Origin: Flavobacterium hankyongi
GTDB lineage: Bacteria; Bacteroidota; Bacteroidia; Flavobacteriales; Flavobacteriaceae
Assembly (NCBI RefSeq): GCF_036840915.1
Contig: NZ_CP085725.1
Coordinates: 620,001-684,000, forward strand
Reading direction: 5' to 3'
Length of the DNA: 64,000 nt
Positions 52,352 through 62,121 of the stretch are shown in pieces. Position 1 is the first letter of the stretch; every line of letters starts with the position of its first letter. The position numbers were made by a program, and so were the translations under genes. A model generated the notes under the pieces. The model was not told the origin of the DNA. It saw only the letters and a list, made by a program, of their open reading frames with translations, and did no database searches.

Positions 52352-54901
52352 TTATCCCATGAACTCGTCATCGTTATTTCCGTTACCGTTTTGTTTGGGT
52401 TTTTGTTCCCTTTCTGTTTTTTGTTTGTTAAAACGATAAGTAAACGAAAGCGTAAAAGCTCTTCTTCTCCATTGCATTTCACTGTGTGAGTTTACATTAG
52501 GAAGTTGCATGTCTTGAATTCTTTTACGTGAATTGAATACATCATTAACATTAAAAGATATAGTTCCCATATCTTTTAGAACATCTTTACTAAATGCTAG
52601 ATTCATTGCAGCAATTCCTTTATTTGAACCTTGAGCTGTTTTTTGTGCAGCATTATAAGTTCCATTCGTTTGCCATTCTATTTTATATGGTAAAGTTACT
52701 TTTGAAGTGATTCTAGTAAACCAAGTAGTAGCATTTCTGTTAAAGCTTTGAGTAATTACTTCATTTTTACTATTTGTATAAGTATAGCTTCCAGTATTTT
52801 GACTGTTAAAGAAATTGAAGTTTCCATTTAATTTCCACCATTTCTTAAAGTTATAGTTTAAAGTAAACTCAAATCCATAACGATCGTTTTTACCTAAATT
52901 GAAAAAAGTATTTACAATTACAGGAGTTTTGATGTCTTCCCCATCAACAACAGTAACGATTTCACCATTAACAATTACATCGGCGCCACCCACTGGAGTG
53001 AAAACAAAATCGCCTCGTTCTTTTCGAACTTGCTCAAATGAATCTGTGGTATGATTATAGTACAATGAAGTGTTTAAAGTTAGCTTTTCCCATTTTTTTA
53101 AGTATCCAAAGTCATAAGCATCCGTATATGCTGGATTGATATCAGGATTTCCTTGAAATAAGTTTACGTTACTTGTATAAGAAGCAAATGGATTAATGAA
53201 ACGATCTCTTGGTCTTGATATTCTTTTACTATAATTTAATGAAATGCTACTGTTATCGCTTATCTCATATGTTAAAAATAAACTTGGAAATAGGTTGTTG
53301 TATTTTTTTGTTTTAAAAATATCAGAGGTTAACTGATTGATTTCAATTTTAGAATCTTCAAAACGTAATCCAGCTAGGTATGAGAATTTATTGATTTTCG
53401 ATCCAAACTGAGTGTAAACTGCCGTTACATTTTCATTATACTGTAAAATATTTGTGAATTCATCAATGTTTGTAAAAGAGCTATTTTCTGTTAGTCTTTC
53501 TTGAACTTGGTAATCAGTAGTTGTTTTCACGTAATTACCTCTAAAACCTGCTTCAAATTGAGATTTTTTTCCAATAGGTAAAACATAATCAACTTGAAAT
53601 AAATTTCTTTGTTGCTTGTCATTTTTACGAGTTCTTTCAGAAGAAACAAATTTGTTGTTATCTAAAATTACACCTTCAATAGATGAATTATCATTGTCTT
53701 TATTTTGAGAAATAGAAATATCAGCTGTTAGCTTGTGTCCGTCTTTTTTAAATTTTTTGATAAAATTTGATGAATAATCAACGTTTTCACTTGTCGATTT
53801 TAAATCGTTATAACGTTGTCTTGTATTTAAATACTGTCCCAAAGCATCGTAATTATAATACAGTACATTCTCAATATTACCACCTTTATTGGTTCTCATG
53901 TTTAATGAGTTTGTCCATGAAGTAGATTTGTCTAAGAATAATTCAATTCCAAAATTAGCATTTAACCCTTCTCCAAAACGATCATTTTTTCTTCTTTCGT
54001 TTAAAATAGATTTTAAAGCTCCGTTCTCATCGAAATTTTGCTGATCGATTTTTATGTTTCCTGGATTACTTCTATTGTTGTAACCAATTGTAGTAAAAAA
54101 GTTTGAGTGTTCTTGCTTAAAGTTTAAGTTTGCAGAAAGTCCTGTGTTTCTTGGATCTCCAATAGAAGCAACAAATGTTCCATTTATGCCTTGGTTTTTC
54201 CCTTTTTTAAGGATTATATTTAAGATACCGCCTCCACCTTCAGCATCATAACGAGCAGAAGGATTGGTTACAATTTCTACTTTGTCAATTGCTTCAGCAG
54301 GAATTAGTTTTAATGCATCACTGATATTACCCATGTTAGATGGTTTTCCATCAATCAATATTCTAACACTTTCATTACCTCTTAATGAAACAGTTCCTTC
54401 AGCATCAACCGATACAGATGGTACATTGTCTAGAACATCACTGACAGTTCCTCCTCGTACAATAATATCTTTTCCAACGGTATAAACTTTTTTGTCAAGT
54501 TTAATGTCAACAGCTGTTTTTTCGACACGAATTTCGACAGCATCTAATTGTTTTGCTTCGTCTTCAAGAGCAATTGTACCAACGTTTGTGTTTGTAGTTA
54601 AATTTTTTCCTTTTGTTTCTAAAGTCTTAAAGGAAATGTATTCGTATTTAATATTGTAAGTTCCTGGGTTAACTTGGATTTTAAATTCACCTTTGTTATC
54701 AGTTACGGCACCAGATACAGGTTTAGCTGTTGTAGGATTGATAATGGTAACCGTTGCATACTCTAAAGGAAGAGAACTTGTTTTTTCAATAATTTTTCCT
54801 GAAAAGGTGATTTTATTTCCTTCATTTCTTTGCTGTGCAAGCGATAAAGTTGAAATTAAAAGGAAAAATGGAATAAAAAATAATACTTTAAAAAACTTCA
54901 T
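52352..54901 (-). CDS. Outer membrane beta-barrel receptor (TonB-dependent-receptor-like)
   Basis: An 849-residue protein with a signal peptide (VLFFIPFFLLISTLSLA, cleaved near AQQ), a carboxypeptidase regulatory-like domain (about 30-120; GKIIEKTSSLPLEYATVTI), a plug-like segment (VSDVLDNVPSVSVDAEGTVSLRG) and a long beta-barrel ending in an aromatic residue-rich region (RRRAFTLSFTYRFNKQ). This matches the outer membrane beta-barrel family of Bacteroidota (OMP_b-brl_3). No SusD-like partner is next to it, so the substrate is unknown. The C-terminal tail after the barrel (KQKTEREQKPKQNGNGNND) is a low-complexity extension. Confidence 0.83.
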   Translation of the reverse strand: MKFFKVLFFIPFFLLISTLSLAQQRNEGNKITFSGKIIEKTSSLPLEYATVTIINPTTAKPVSGAVTDNKGEFKIQVNPGTYNIKYEYISFKTLETKGKNLTTNTNVGTIALEDEAKQLDAVEIRVEKTAVDIKLDKKVYTVGKDIIVRGGTVSDVLDNVPSVSVDAEGTVSLRGNESVRILIDGKPSNMGNISDALKLIPAEAIDKVEIVTNPSARYDAEGGGGILNIILKKGKNQGINGTFVASIGDPRNTGLSANLNFKQEHSNFFTTIGYNNRSNPGNIKIDQQNFDENGALKSILNERRKNDRFGEGLNANFGIELFLDKSTSWTNSLNMRTNKGGNIENVLYYNYDALGQYLNTRQRYNDLKSTSENVDYSSNFIKKFKKDGHKLTADISISQNKDNDNSSIEGVILDNNKFVSSERTRKNDKQQRNLFQVDYVLPIGKKSQFEAGFRGNYVKTTTDYQVQERLTENSSFTNIDEFTNILQYNENVTAVYTQFGSKINKFSYLAGLRFEDSKIEINQLTSDIFKTKKYNNLFPSLFLTYEISDNSSISLNYSKRISRPRDRFINPFASYTSNVNLFQGNPDINPAYTDAYDFGYLKKWEKLTLNTSLYYNHTTDSFEQVRKERGDFVFTPVGGADVIVNGEIVTVVDGEDIKTPVIVNTFFNLGKNDRYGFEFTLNYNFKKWWKLNGNFNFFNSQNTGSYTYTNSKNEVITQSFNRNATTWFTRITSKVTLPYKIEWQTNGTYNAAQKTAQGSNKGIAAMNLAFSKDVLKDMGTISFNVNDVFNSRKRIQDMQLPNVNSHSEMQWRRRAFTLSFTYRFNKQKTEREQKPKQNGNGNNDDEFMG

Positions 54902-54918
54902 GACTTTAAATTAAGCCG

Positions 54919-54952
54919 CAAATTTAAAATTGAAAATTGTAGTTTTTGCCAA
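54919..54952 (-). promoter_or_regulatory. Promoter of the outer membrane receptor gene
   Basis: On the minus strand TTTGG (54953-54949) and TAAATTTG (54926-54919) match the Bacteroidota pattern; the start codon is 18 bases after the -7 element, implying a very short leader. Confidence 0.4.
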
Positions 54953-54975
54953 AGTATTGTTAAATGGTCTTAAAA

Positions 54976-55317
54976 CTATAATATTTCAAGAATTTTTTCT
55001 GTAGGTCTGGCAATAATTGCTTTATTTCCATTAACTATAATTGGTCTTTCTATAAGTATTGGAAATTTAATCATAGCTTCAATTATTTCATCATCACATA
55101 AATTTTTATCTTTATAGTTCTCAATCCAAATAGCTTCTTTTTGTCTTACTAACTCAATAGGTTTGAATTTCAGTTTTTTAAGTAACGATTTGATTTCTCT
55201 TTTTTTTGGAGATTTTTCTAAATAGTTTACAATTTCAAATTCAGTCTTTGCATCCTCTAAAAAACATACTCCTTCTCTTGATTTCGAACAACGGTTATTG
55301 TGGTAAATTGTAATCAT
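54976..55317 (-). CDS. ArsC/Spx family arsenate-reductase-like protein
   Basis: This 113-residue protein has the ArsC fold: TIYHNNRCSKSREG with Cys10, LEDAKTEFEIVNYLEKSP, and LIERPIIVNGNKAIIARP with Arg-Pro. Such proteins use glutaredoxin-like chemistry, but many Bacteroidota members are not proven arsenate reductases. No ars regulon genes are near. It is alone between the receptor and the CPBP gene. Confidence 0.8.
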   Translation of the reverse strand: MITIYHNNRCSKSREGVCFLEDAKTEFEIVNYLEKSPKKREIKSLLKKLKFKPIELVRQKEAIWIENYKDKNLCDDEIIEAMIKFPILIERPIIVNGNKAIIARPTEKILEIL

Positions 55318-55391
55318 TTTTTGTTACTTTTATGCTTTTGTGAAATTTCTACAAAAGTAAAATAACTTATCTTTCTTTAAAAAATTGTTTT

Positions 55392-56327
55392 ATGTTTTTA
55401 TTACAAGCCTTTTTACCAGGAAATCGTTTTTTGAAATATATTTTAGGTTCTTTTTTATTGGTGATTGCTTCAATTATTGGGCAATTACCATTATTAGGGG
55501 CGGTAGTTTATAAATTAATTTCAGATGGGAAGAGCTTTTACAATATGGATGAAGCTCAACTGATGAATGTTTTAGACAAAAACACAACACTTTTCTTGAT
55601 GTTGTTGTCATTTGTGACTGTTTTTTTTTCGGTGCCATTAGTTGTAAAATGGTTGCATAATCAGAAATTTAAAAATGTAATTACATCAAGACCAAAAGTT
55701 GATTGGAGCAGAATATTGTTTTCTTTTACATTATGGGCTGTTTTTCAAATAATTGTAACAATAATTAGTTATTATGCCTCTCCCGAAGATTTTAAATTGA
55801 ATTTTCAATTGGAACCTTTTCTAATTTTATTTGCAATTGCTGTTGTTATGATTCCATTACAAACGAGTGCTGAAGAATTGATGTTTAGAGGTTATCTAAT
55901 GCAAGGATTTGGAGTATTGGCTAAAAACAAGTGGGTTCCACTAGTAGTTACTTCTGTATCCTTTGGATTGTTGCATTTTGCTAACCCAGAAGTTGATAAG
56001 TTAGGCAGTATCGTAATGATCTATTATATAGGTACTGGTTTATTTTTGGGTGTTTTGACACTTTTAGACGAAGGTGTGGAATTGTCCTTAGGTTTTCATG
56101 CTGCAAACAATTTGGTTACTGCTTTGTTAGTAACTTCTGAATGGTCTGCTTTACAAACAGATTCTATTTTTATTGATGTTTCTGATCCAAGTGCAGGATT
56201 TGAAACGATTTTACCTGTTTTTATTGTTTATCCTATTTTATTGTTTGTGTTTAGTAAAAAGTACAATTGGAATAATTGGAAAGAAAAACTTACTGGTAAA
56301 CTTACTGGTAAACTTACTCAAGAATAA
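55392..56327 (+). CDS. CPBP family intramembrane metalloprotease
   Basis: A 311-residue protein with about eight predicted membrane helices. The CPBP motifs are present: AEELMFRGYL (Glu161, Glu162, Arg166), SFGLLHFANP and GFHAANN, which form the metal site of the CaaX prenyl protease/bacteriocin-processing (Abi) family. It may cleave proteins in the membrane. The C-terminal tail LTGKLTGKLTQE comes from a 12-base tandem repeat (56289-56318). It overlaps nothing; the MenE-like start is just after. Confidence 0.85.
   Translation: MFLLQAFLPGNRFLKYILGSFLLVIASIIGQLPLLGAVVYKLISDGKSFYNMDEAQLMNVLDKNTTLFLMLLSFVTVFFSVPLVVKWLHNQKFKNVITSRPKVDWSRILFSFTLWAVFQIIVTIISYYASPEDFKLNFQLEPFLILFAIAVVMIPLQTSAEELMFRGYLMQGFGVLAKNKWVPLVVTSVSFGLLHFANPEVDKLGSIVMIYYIGTGLFLGVLTLLDEGVELSLGFHAANNLVTALLVTSEWSALQTDSIFIDVSDPSAGFETILPVFIVYPILLFVFSKKYNWNNWKEKLTGKLTGKLTQE
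56289..56318 (+). repeat. 12-bp tandem repeat in the CPBP gene tail
   Basis: cttactggtaaa occurs twice in full (56289-56300, 56301-56312) and then as cttact, encoding LTGKLTGKLT at the protein's C-terminus. Confidence 0.8.
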
Positions 56328-56328
56328 A

Positions 56329-57384
56329 TTGATTGTTGTGGAAAATTTTCATTTCGATATACATCCAAATTTTAAGCTTAATAACGAGAGAGTTAATATA
56401 AAAGAATTGCTTTTTAAAGCAGATAATTTTATTAGTTCAAATATTGATTATCAAAAAGATATTGGTTTTTTTATAAATAATTGGTTTAATAAAAGTCCTT
56501 ATTTAATTGTTAAGACATCTGGTACCACTGGCAAATCTAAAGAAATAAAAATAGAAAAATCAGCCATGATAAATTCGGCTGTTGCTACTGGAGATTTTTT
56601 TAATTTGGGTAAAGGATCCAAGGCTCTTTGCTGTTTACCAGTTAAATATATTGCTGGTAAAATGATGCTTGTGAGAGCTATGGTTTTGGGATGGGAAATA
56701 GATATAGTTGAGCCTTCATCAAATCCTTTGAAAGGTATAGATAAAGTTTTTGATTTTGTTGCTATGGTTCCACTTCAGGTTGAAAATTCGTTAGACAAAT
56801 TAGATCGAGTTAAAACTTTATTGATTGGAGGAGCTCCATTAAATAAACAATTGTCTGCAAAGTTGATTGAATTAAGATGTAATGCTTACGAATCCTATAG
56901 CATGACTGAAACAGTGACCCATGTGGCACTGAAAAAGGTTGGAAATAAATCTTTTAGAGTTTTATCTAATGTGAAAATAAGTATTGATAATAGAAATTGT
57001 TTGATTATTAATGCACCACAATTGAATCCTGAAGAGTTAATAACTAATGATGTTGTTGATTTGATCTCGGAATTTGAATTTATTTGGAAGGGGAGGATTG
57101 ATAATGTTGTAAACAGCGGTGGAATTAAACTTTTTCCTGAACAAATAGAAGAGAAGCTAGTAAATAAAATTCAAAATCGGTTTTTTGTTGCTGGAGTTCC
57201 CGATGAAATTTTTAATGAAAAATTAGTTCTCTTTATTGAAGGTGAAGAGTTTAAGTTTGATATTTCAGTTTTTGATGAACTAGATAAATTTGAAAAACCA
57301 AAAGAAATATTTTTCATAAATAAATTTTCCGAAACCGAAACAGGAAAGATAAAAAGAAAAGAAATTATTAATCAATTCAAATAA
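56329..57384 (+). CDS. menE: O-succinylbenzoate-CoA ligase-like AMP-binding protein
   Basis: I place the start at the TTG at 56329 (alternative GTG 56338) because the longer open frame to 56173 lies inside the CPBP gene. The resulting protein of about 351 residues matches short Bacteroidota MenE: VKTSGTTGKSKEIKI (adenylate-forming P-loop), CLPVKYIAGKMM, GGAPLN, AYESYSMTETVTHVALKK, WKGRIDNVVNSGGIKLFPEQIEEKL and ETGKIKRKEI. It activates o-succinylbenzoate for menaquinone synthesis. The gene is followed by a terminator at 57383-57412. Confidence 0.85.
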   Translation: MIVVENFHFDIHPNFKLNNERVNIKELLFKADNFISSNIDYQKDIGFFINNWFNKSPYLIVKTSGTTGKSKEIKIEKSAMINSAVATGDFFNLGKGSKALCCLPVKYIAGKMMLVRAMVLGWEIDIVEPSSNPLKGIDKVFDFVAMVPLQVENSLDKLDRVKTLLIGGAPLNKQLSAKLIELRCNAYESYSMTETVTHVALKKVGNKSFRVLSNVKISIDNRNCLIINAPQLNPEELITNDVVDLISEFEFIWKGRIDNVVNSGGIKLFPEQIEEKLVNKIQNRFFVAGVPDEIFNEKLVLFIEGEEFKFDISVFDELDKFEKPKEIFFINKFSETETGKIKRKEIINQFK

Positions 57385-57412
57385 AAAAGCAACTCGATAG
57401 AGTTGCTTTTTT
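57383..57412. terminator. Terminator between menE and the DUF2490 gene
   Basis: The arms aaaaagcaactc and gagttgctttttt around gata form a strong stem with T-tract, serving converging genes. Confidence 0.85.
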
Positions 57413-57431
57413 ATAGTGTATGTTAGAGGGT

Positions 57432-58160
57432 TTAATCATGATCAGGAGATGGTGCCTGAACAGGAATATCTGATTTTGAACCATCAATAGTAAAATTTAA
57501 ACCACAGAATAGAAAATGAAAGTTACTGTTTGCAGTTGCTCCAAATTCTCTTTGAAACAAATATCCTAAAGACACTCCAAATGATTTGGTGAATTGATAT
57601 CCACCTCCCAAATACATTCTGTTTCTATTTATTGTTGGTTTCTCTGGACCAATAAAAAGTTCATCATAAGTATTTAAGAAGATTGTTTTTGCTTCTACTT
57701 TTTCTTTATTTATAGGTACTATCAAATTCAATCTGTATCTATATCTTTCAGTATTGGTGTTAGCATCAGTAACAGGATTGTGAAAAAGTCTTTTTTCAAG
57801 TCGTACACGTTGTTCAAATTTAACTCTTGAAATGTTTTTGCTAAAAGTATATTGTAACCAAAAACGTAATTCTTCTCTTGATAATCTACTGTCTTTGTAA
57901 TTTGCATATCGACCTAAGCCAATAAAAGCTTGATTACTTCCATTGATGTTATAACCCATTCCTCCTTTTACTTCGTAATAATCAATTTTAGAAAAATCGG
58001 CGATGGAACGTTCTTGGAGTTCAACGTATCCATACCATTTTTTGTTGAATTTATAAGTTAAAGAAAGACTCGAAAATCCTGATAAATGTTCATCATTTTG
58101 AGCGTTTGATTGCAGGTTGTAGAATAATGATAAGATTAAAATAAAAATTATTTTTTTCAT
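57432..58160 (-). CDS. DUF2490-like outer membrane protein
   Basis: A 242-residue secreted protein with signal peptide (IIFILILSLFYNLQSNA) and alternating aromatic beta-strands (LSLTYKFNKKWYGYVELQERSI ... NFHFLFCGLNFTIDG), fitting the DUF2490 beta-barrel family. The function is unknown. It is followed by Pit in the same direction, 133 bases away, with a terminator between, so it is transcribed separately. No TonB motif is present. Confidence 0.75.
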   Translation of the reverse strand: MKKIIFILILSLFYNLQSNAQNDEHLSGFSSLSLTYKFNKKWYGYVELQERSIADFSKIDYYEVKGGMGYNINGSNQAFIGLGRYANYKDSRLSREELRFWLQYTFSKNISRVKFEQRVRLEKRLFHNPVTDANTNTERYRYRLNLIVPINKEKVEAKTIFLNTYDELFIGPEKPTINRNRMYLGGGYQFTKSFGVSLGYLFQREFGATANSNFHFLFCGLNFTIDGSKSDIPVQAPSPDHD

Positions 58161-58247
58161 TGTTGTGTGTTGTAGTTATAGTGTTTTGTTGTTATTTAAA
58201 AGTTGTGTATTGTATAAATGATTGTTATTTTTTTTAAAAAAGGTTTA

Positions 58248-58280
58248 AAAAAAAGAGACTAAAACTAGTCTCTTTTTTTA
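58248..58280. terminator. Terminator after pit
   Basis: The arms aaaaaaagagact and agtctcttttttt surround aaaact. On the minus strand it follows the pit stop codon. Confidence 0.8.
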
Positions 58281-58293
58281 GAGTATATTTTTA

Positions 58294-59613
58294 TTAGATA
58301 AAAATTCTTAAAATAAAATAGGTTATCGTTGCTAAGAGTGCTGATACCGGAATTGTAAGTATCCAAGCCCATAAAAGGTTTACGGTCACTCCCCAGCGTA
58401 CTGCTGATACACGTTTTGTCACTCCAACACCAATAATTGAACCTGTAATTGTGTGTGTTGTAGATACTGGGATTTTAAAGTGTTCAGTAATAAATAATGT
58501 TAAAGCACCTGCAGATTCTGCAACAACACCTTCAAAAGCGGTTACTTTAGTAATCTTAGATCCCATTGTTTTTACAATTTTCCATCCACCACTTAAAGTA
58601 CCTAGACCAATAACTGTATAACATGCTAATGGAATCCATTCAGGCATATGAGCTTTAATTCCTTTTTCTTCATTAGGTAAAACTACTTGCAACCATTCTG
58701 GCATTTGCATTACATCAACACCAGCTGTATTAATATATACAGCTACTGCAGCTGCAATGATTCCCATTACTTTTTGAGAGTCATTACCACCGTGACCTAA
58801 GCTGAATGCTGCTGATGATAATAACTGCGTTTTTTTAAGGATAGATTCGGCTTTACCTGCTGAGAAACTACTAAAAAGTAAGCATATAGTTCCAAGTGCA
58901 AAAACGATAAATCCTACCAAAAGCCATTTAATATTTTCAGGCTCACCGACAACACTCCAGAATTCAGACTCGAAACGTGGTTTCTTAATTTTATCATATC
59001 CTTTCATTACTGTCGATAAAAACCAAACAGTTGATGCAAGAAATGCTACAGTGAATATTTTAGGGTATAAACTTTTTTTAGCCGAATGCATGAACCATAG
59101 TGAAACTAGATAAGATATAAGCATACCTACAATAGGAGCTAATGCTATAAATGCAATAACTACTAAAACACCACTTGGTAATAGTTCACCTTCTTTAGCA
59201 GCTTTGAACCAGTTTACAATAGCAAATCCGTAATGCTCAGGATCAGTAACTCTACCTGAAAATCCGTGTGCTAATGCAGCCCCAGCAAATCCTCCAATAA
59301 GTGTATGTGATGATGATGATGGAATTCCTTTCCACCAAGTGAATAAGTTCCAAATAATTGCTGCTATAATTCCTGCCAGAATAACGGTTAAATCGATGCT
59401 TGAAGTTTTAGCAGTTTTAGCAACTGTATCAGCAACTCCAAAACCAAAAACCCAATACGCTAAGAAGTTAAAAAATGCAGCCCAAAGTACCGCTTGAAAA
59501 GGAGTAAGAACTTTAGTGGCAACAATAGTTGCAATTGAGTTTGCTGCATCATGGAAACCATTAATATAATCAAATAGTAATGCTAATATGATAATGATAA
59601 TTAATAAAGTCAT
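58294..59613 (-). CDS. pit: PiT family inorganic phosphate transporter
   Basis: A 439-residue transporter with two PiT repeats: GFHDAANSIATIVATKVL near the N-terminus and SLGHGGNDSQKVMGIIAAA in the second half, with the final STTHTITGSIIGVGV. About ten membrane helices are visible. It imports phosphate with H+ or Na+. The upstream DUF47 gene (minus strand, 21-base gap) is the usual partner, so the two form an operon. Confidence 0.92.
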   Translation of the reverse strand: MTLLIIIIILALLFDYINGFHDAANSIATIVATKVLTPFQAVLWAAFFNFLAYWVFGFGVADTVAKTAKTSSIDLTVILAGIIAAIIWNLFTWWKGIPSSSSHTLIGGFAGAALAHGFSGRVTDPEHYGFAIVNWFKAAKEGELLPSGVLVVIAFIALAPIVGMLISYLVSLWFMHSAKKSLYPKIFTVAFLASTVWFLSTVMKGYDKIKKPRFESEFWSVVGEPENIKWLLVGFIVFALGTICLLFSSFSAGKAESILKKTQLLSSAAFSLGHGGNDSQKVMGIIAAAVAVYINTAGVDVMQMPEWLQVVLPNEEKGIKAHMPEWIPLACYTVIGLGTLSGGWKIVKTMGSKITKVTAFEGVVAESAGALTLFITEHFKIPVSTTHTITGSIIGVGVTKRVSAVRWGVTVNLLWAWILTIPVSALLATITYFILRIFI

Positions 59614-59634
59614 AATTAAAACCGAAAACGGTAA

Positions 59635-60279
59635 TTAAGAGTGTTTTACTGATATTTGTTCGATAACGTTTGAAACGCCTTTACATCTGTCTGATGCCAT
59701 TTCAAGTGCAGAAAGTACTTCTTTGTATTTAATAACTTTAATAGCATCTGTTTCATTTTCAAAAATATCAGCAACAGCTTTATCAAAAACCACATCACCT
59801 TTACTCTCTAATTTGTTTATACGTTTACACAAACCTTTAATTGATTGGTGATTTTTTAAGTCTTTTAATTCTTTAACAGCTTTATCAATTAATTGACATG
59901 CTTCTAAGTTGATTTCAGTTAATTTACGGATAGATTTTGTGATTTTCTCAACTTGGTATAAACGCATTCTGCTTGCTGCACCGTGCATATTATCGGCGAC
60001 GTTATCAATAGATTTGATTAATGCATTAATATCTTCTCTGTCAAATGGTGTAATAAAGTTTTTGCTTAACTCTAATTGAGTTTTGTGAGCAATTCCTTCA
60101 ATTTTATTTTCTAATTCTTCAATTTTTTGGTAATAACTGTCTCTTTCTTCTTTAGGTGCATTTACAGCTTCGTGTAACGTTTCTGCTAAAACTACAAGTG
60201 TACTACTAGCTTGTTCAAATAAAGGAAAGAATTTTGTGTCTTTTGGCACTAAAAATTGAAATATACTGTTTAGGTTCAT
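59635..60279 (-). CDS. DUF47/PhoU-like phosphate transport regulator
   Basis: The start is placed at ATG 60279 (MNLNSIFQFLVPKDTKFF), not the TTG at 60303, because a -7 element CAAAAGTA (60301-60308, minus strand TACTTTTG) sits over the earlier codon. The 214-residue protein is all helical: FFPLFEQASSTLVVLAETLH, then RDSYYQKIEELENKIEGIAH, KALNNLK-type PhoU-like helices, and an acidic D/E region. DUF47 proteins regulate Pit transporters. The gene lies 21 bases upstream of pit. Confidence 0.88.
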   Translation of the reverse strand: MNLNSIFQFLVPKDTKFFPLFEQASSTLVVLAETLHEAVNAPKEERDSYYQKIEELENKIEGIAHKTQLELSKNFITPFDREDINALIKSIDNVADNMHGAASRMRLYQVEKITKSIRKLTEINLEACQLIDKAVKELKDLKNHQSIKGLCKRINKLESKGDVVFDKAVADIFENETDAIKVIKYKEVLSALEMASDRCKGVSNVIEQISVKHS

Positions 60280-60461
60280 GTTTTTTAATTTTTTATGCCG
60301 CAAAAGTAATTTTTCAATGTTAAGAAATCATTAACATAAGATGAAAAACACATTAAGATTGTAAAGAAATATTTAAGGAAAATTCGGAAAGAATGATTGA
60401 ATTGGTTTTTGTATTTTAGCCACTCAAAAATATAAATAATTTACACAACTATACATTTATT

Positions 60462-62105
60462 ATGGACTTAAACTTCAATAAAAACGAAGATCATAACAAA
60501 CTTTTACTTTCAGAATTAAGGCAACGCTTTGCAAAAGTAAAGCTTGGTGGTGGAGAAAAAAGAATCGAAAAGCTTCATGCTGAAGGTAAAATGACAGCTC
60601 GTGAACGCATTGATTATTTGTTGGATAAAGATGAAAAATCAATTGAAATAGGTGCATTCGTTGGTGACGGGATGTATGTTGAACATGGCGGTTGTCCAAG
60701 TGGGGGAGTGGTTGTTAAAATTGGATACATACAAGGCAAACAATGTATAGTCGTGGCAAATGATGCAACGGTAAAAGCAGGAGCTTGGTTTCCTATCACG
60801 GCAAAGAAAAATCTAAGAGCACAAGAAATTGCTATTGAAAATAGATTGCCTATTATTTATCTAGTGGATTCGGCAGGAGTTTATTTACCAATGCAAGATG
60901 AAATTTTCCCTGATAAAGAGCATTTCGGACGAATTTTCAGAAATAATGCTATCATGAGCAGCATGGGGATTACGCAGATTGCCGCTGTTATGGGAAGTTG
61001 TGTAGCTGGAGGGGCTTATTTGCCAATTATGAGCGATGAAGCATTAATCGTTGATAAAACAGGAAGTATTTTCTTGGCAGGAAGTTACTTGGTTAAAGCT
61101 GCCATAGGTGAGACCATAGATAACGAAACGCTTGGAGGTGCAACCACACATTGTGAGATATCAGGAGTGACTGATTTTAAAGCAAAAGATGATAAAGATG
61201 CTTTAGATAGAATTAAAAGTGTCGTAGGTAAAATGGGCGATTTTGACAAAGCGGGTTATAACCGTGTTAAATCAGAAAAGCCAGCTCTAAATCCGCAAGA
61301 TATTTACGGAATTTTGCCTAAATCTCGTGCTGAACAATATGATATGATGGAAATCATTAAACGTTTGGTTGATAATTCGGAATTTGATGAATATAAAGAG
61401 GGTTATGGTCAGACAATAATTACAGGTTATGCTCGTATTGATGGTTGGGCAGTAGGAATTGTAGCAAACCAGCGTTTAATTGCTAAGACTACAGGTGCAA
61501 AAACAAAACCAAGCGAAATGCAGTTTGGTGGGGTTATCTATTCTGATTCGGCTGATAAAGCAACACGTTTTATTGCGAACTGTAACCAAAAGAAAATTCC
61601 GTTGGTATTTGTTCATGATGTAACTGGTTTTATGGTAGGTTCAAAATCGGAACATGGTGGAATCATTAAAGACGGAGCTAAAATGGTGAATGCAGTTGCA
61701 AATAGTGTAGTACCTAAGTTTACCGTTGTGGTTGGAAATTCATACGGAGCTGGGAATTATGCAATGTGTGGTAAAGCTTACGATCCAAGATTGATCTTTG
61801 CCTGGCCAAGCGCAGAGCTTGCTGTAATGGGAGGAGCGCAGGCAGCAAAAGTATTAATGCAAATTGAAGCAGCTTCTTTAAAAGCAAAAGGAGAAGAAAT
61901 TACGCCAGAAAAAGAGGAAGAATTGTTTACTAAAATTAAATCACGTTACGACGAACAAGTGTCACCTTATTATGCGGCTTCTCGTTTGTGGACAGATGCT
62001 ATTATTGATCCACTTGAAACAAGAACCTGGATTTCTATGGGTATTGAGGCAGCTAATCATGCACCAATTGAAAAACAATTTAATTTAGGAGTGATTCAGG
62101 TTTAA
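60462..62105 (+). CDS. Acyl-CoA carboxylase beta subunit
   Basis: A 547-residue carboxyltransferase with the two crotonase-like halves: ATVKAGAWFPITAKKNLRAQ, FPDKEHFGRIFRNNAIMSS, SCVAGGAYLPIMSDEALIV and SKSEHGGIIKDGAKMVNAV, ending in VSPYYAASRLWTDAIIDP. The HFGRIF segment is closer to methylcrotonyl-CoA carboxylase beta than to propionyl-CoA carboxylase, but the substrate is not proven. The alpha/biotin subunit is not in the window. It starts 182 bases after the divergent DUF47 gene. Confidence 0.88.
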   Translation: MDLNFNKNEDHNKLLLSELRQRFAKVKLGGGEKRIEKLHAEGKMTARERIDYLLDKDEKSIEIGAFVGDGMYVEHGGCPSGGVVVKIGYIQGKQCIVVANDATVKAGAWFPITAKKNLRAQEIAIENRLPIIYLVDSAGVYLPMQDEIFPDKEHFGRIFRNNAIMSSMGITQIAAVMGSCVAGGAYLPIMSDEALIVDKTGSIFLAGSYLVKAAIGETIDNETLGGATTHCEISGVTDFKAKDDKDALDRIKSVVGKMGDFDKAGYNRVKSEKPALNPQDIYGILPKSRAEQYDMMEIIKRLVDNSEFDEYKEGYGQTIITGYARIDGWAVGIVANQRLIAKTTGAKTKPSEMQFGGVIYSDSADKATRFIANCNQKKIPLVFVHDVTGFMVGSKSEHGGIIKDGAKMVNAVANSVVPKFTVVVGNSYGAGNYAMCGKAYDPRLIFAWPSAELAVMGGAQAAKVLMQIEAASLKAKGEEITPEKEEELFTKIKSRYDEQVSPYYAASRLWTDAIIDPLETRTWISMGIEAANHAPIEKQFNLGVIQV

Positions 62106-62121
62106 TTTTTTAAAATAAATA

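Noticed and set aside
56173..56328. Longer start for the MenE-like protein
   Set aside because: The extension lies within the CPBP gene and adds a non-conserved hydrophobic peptide absent from MenE.
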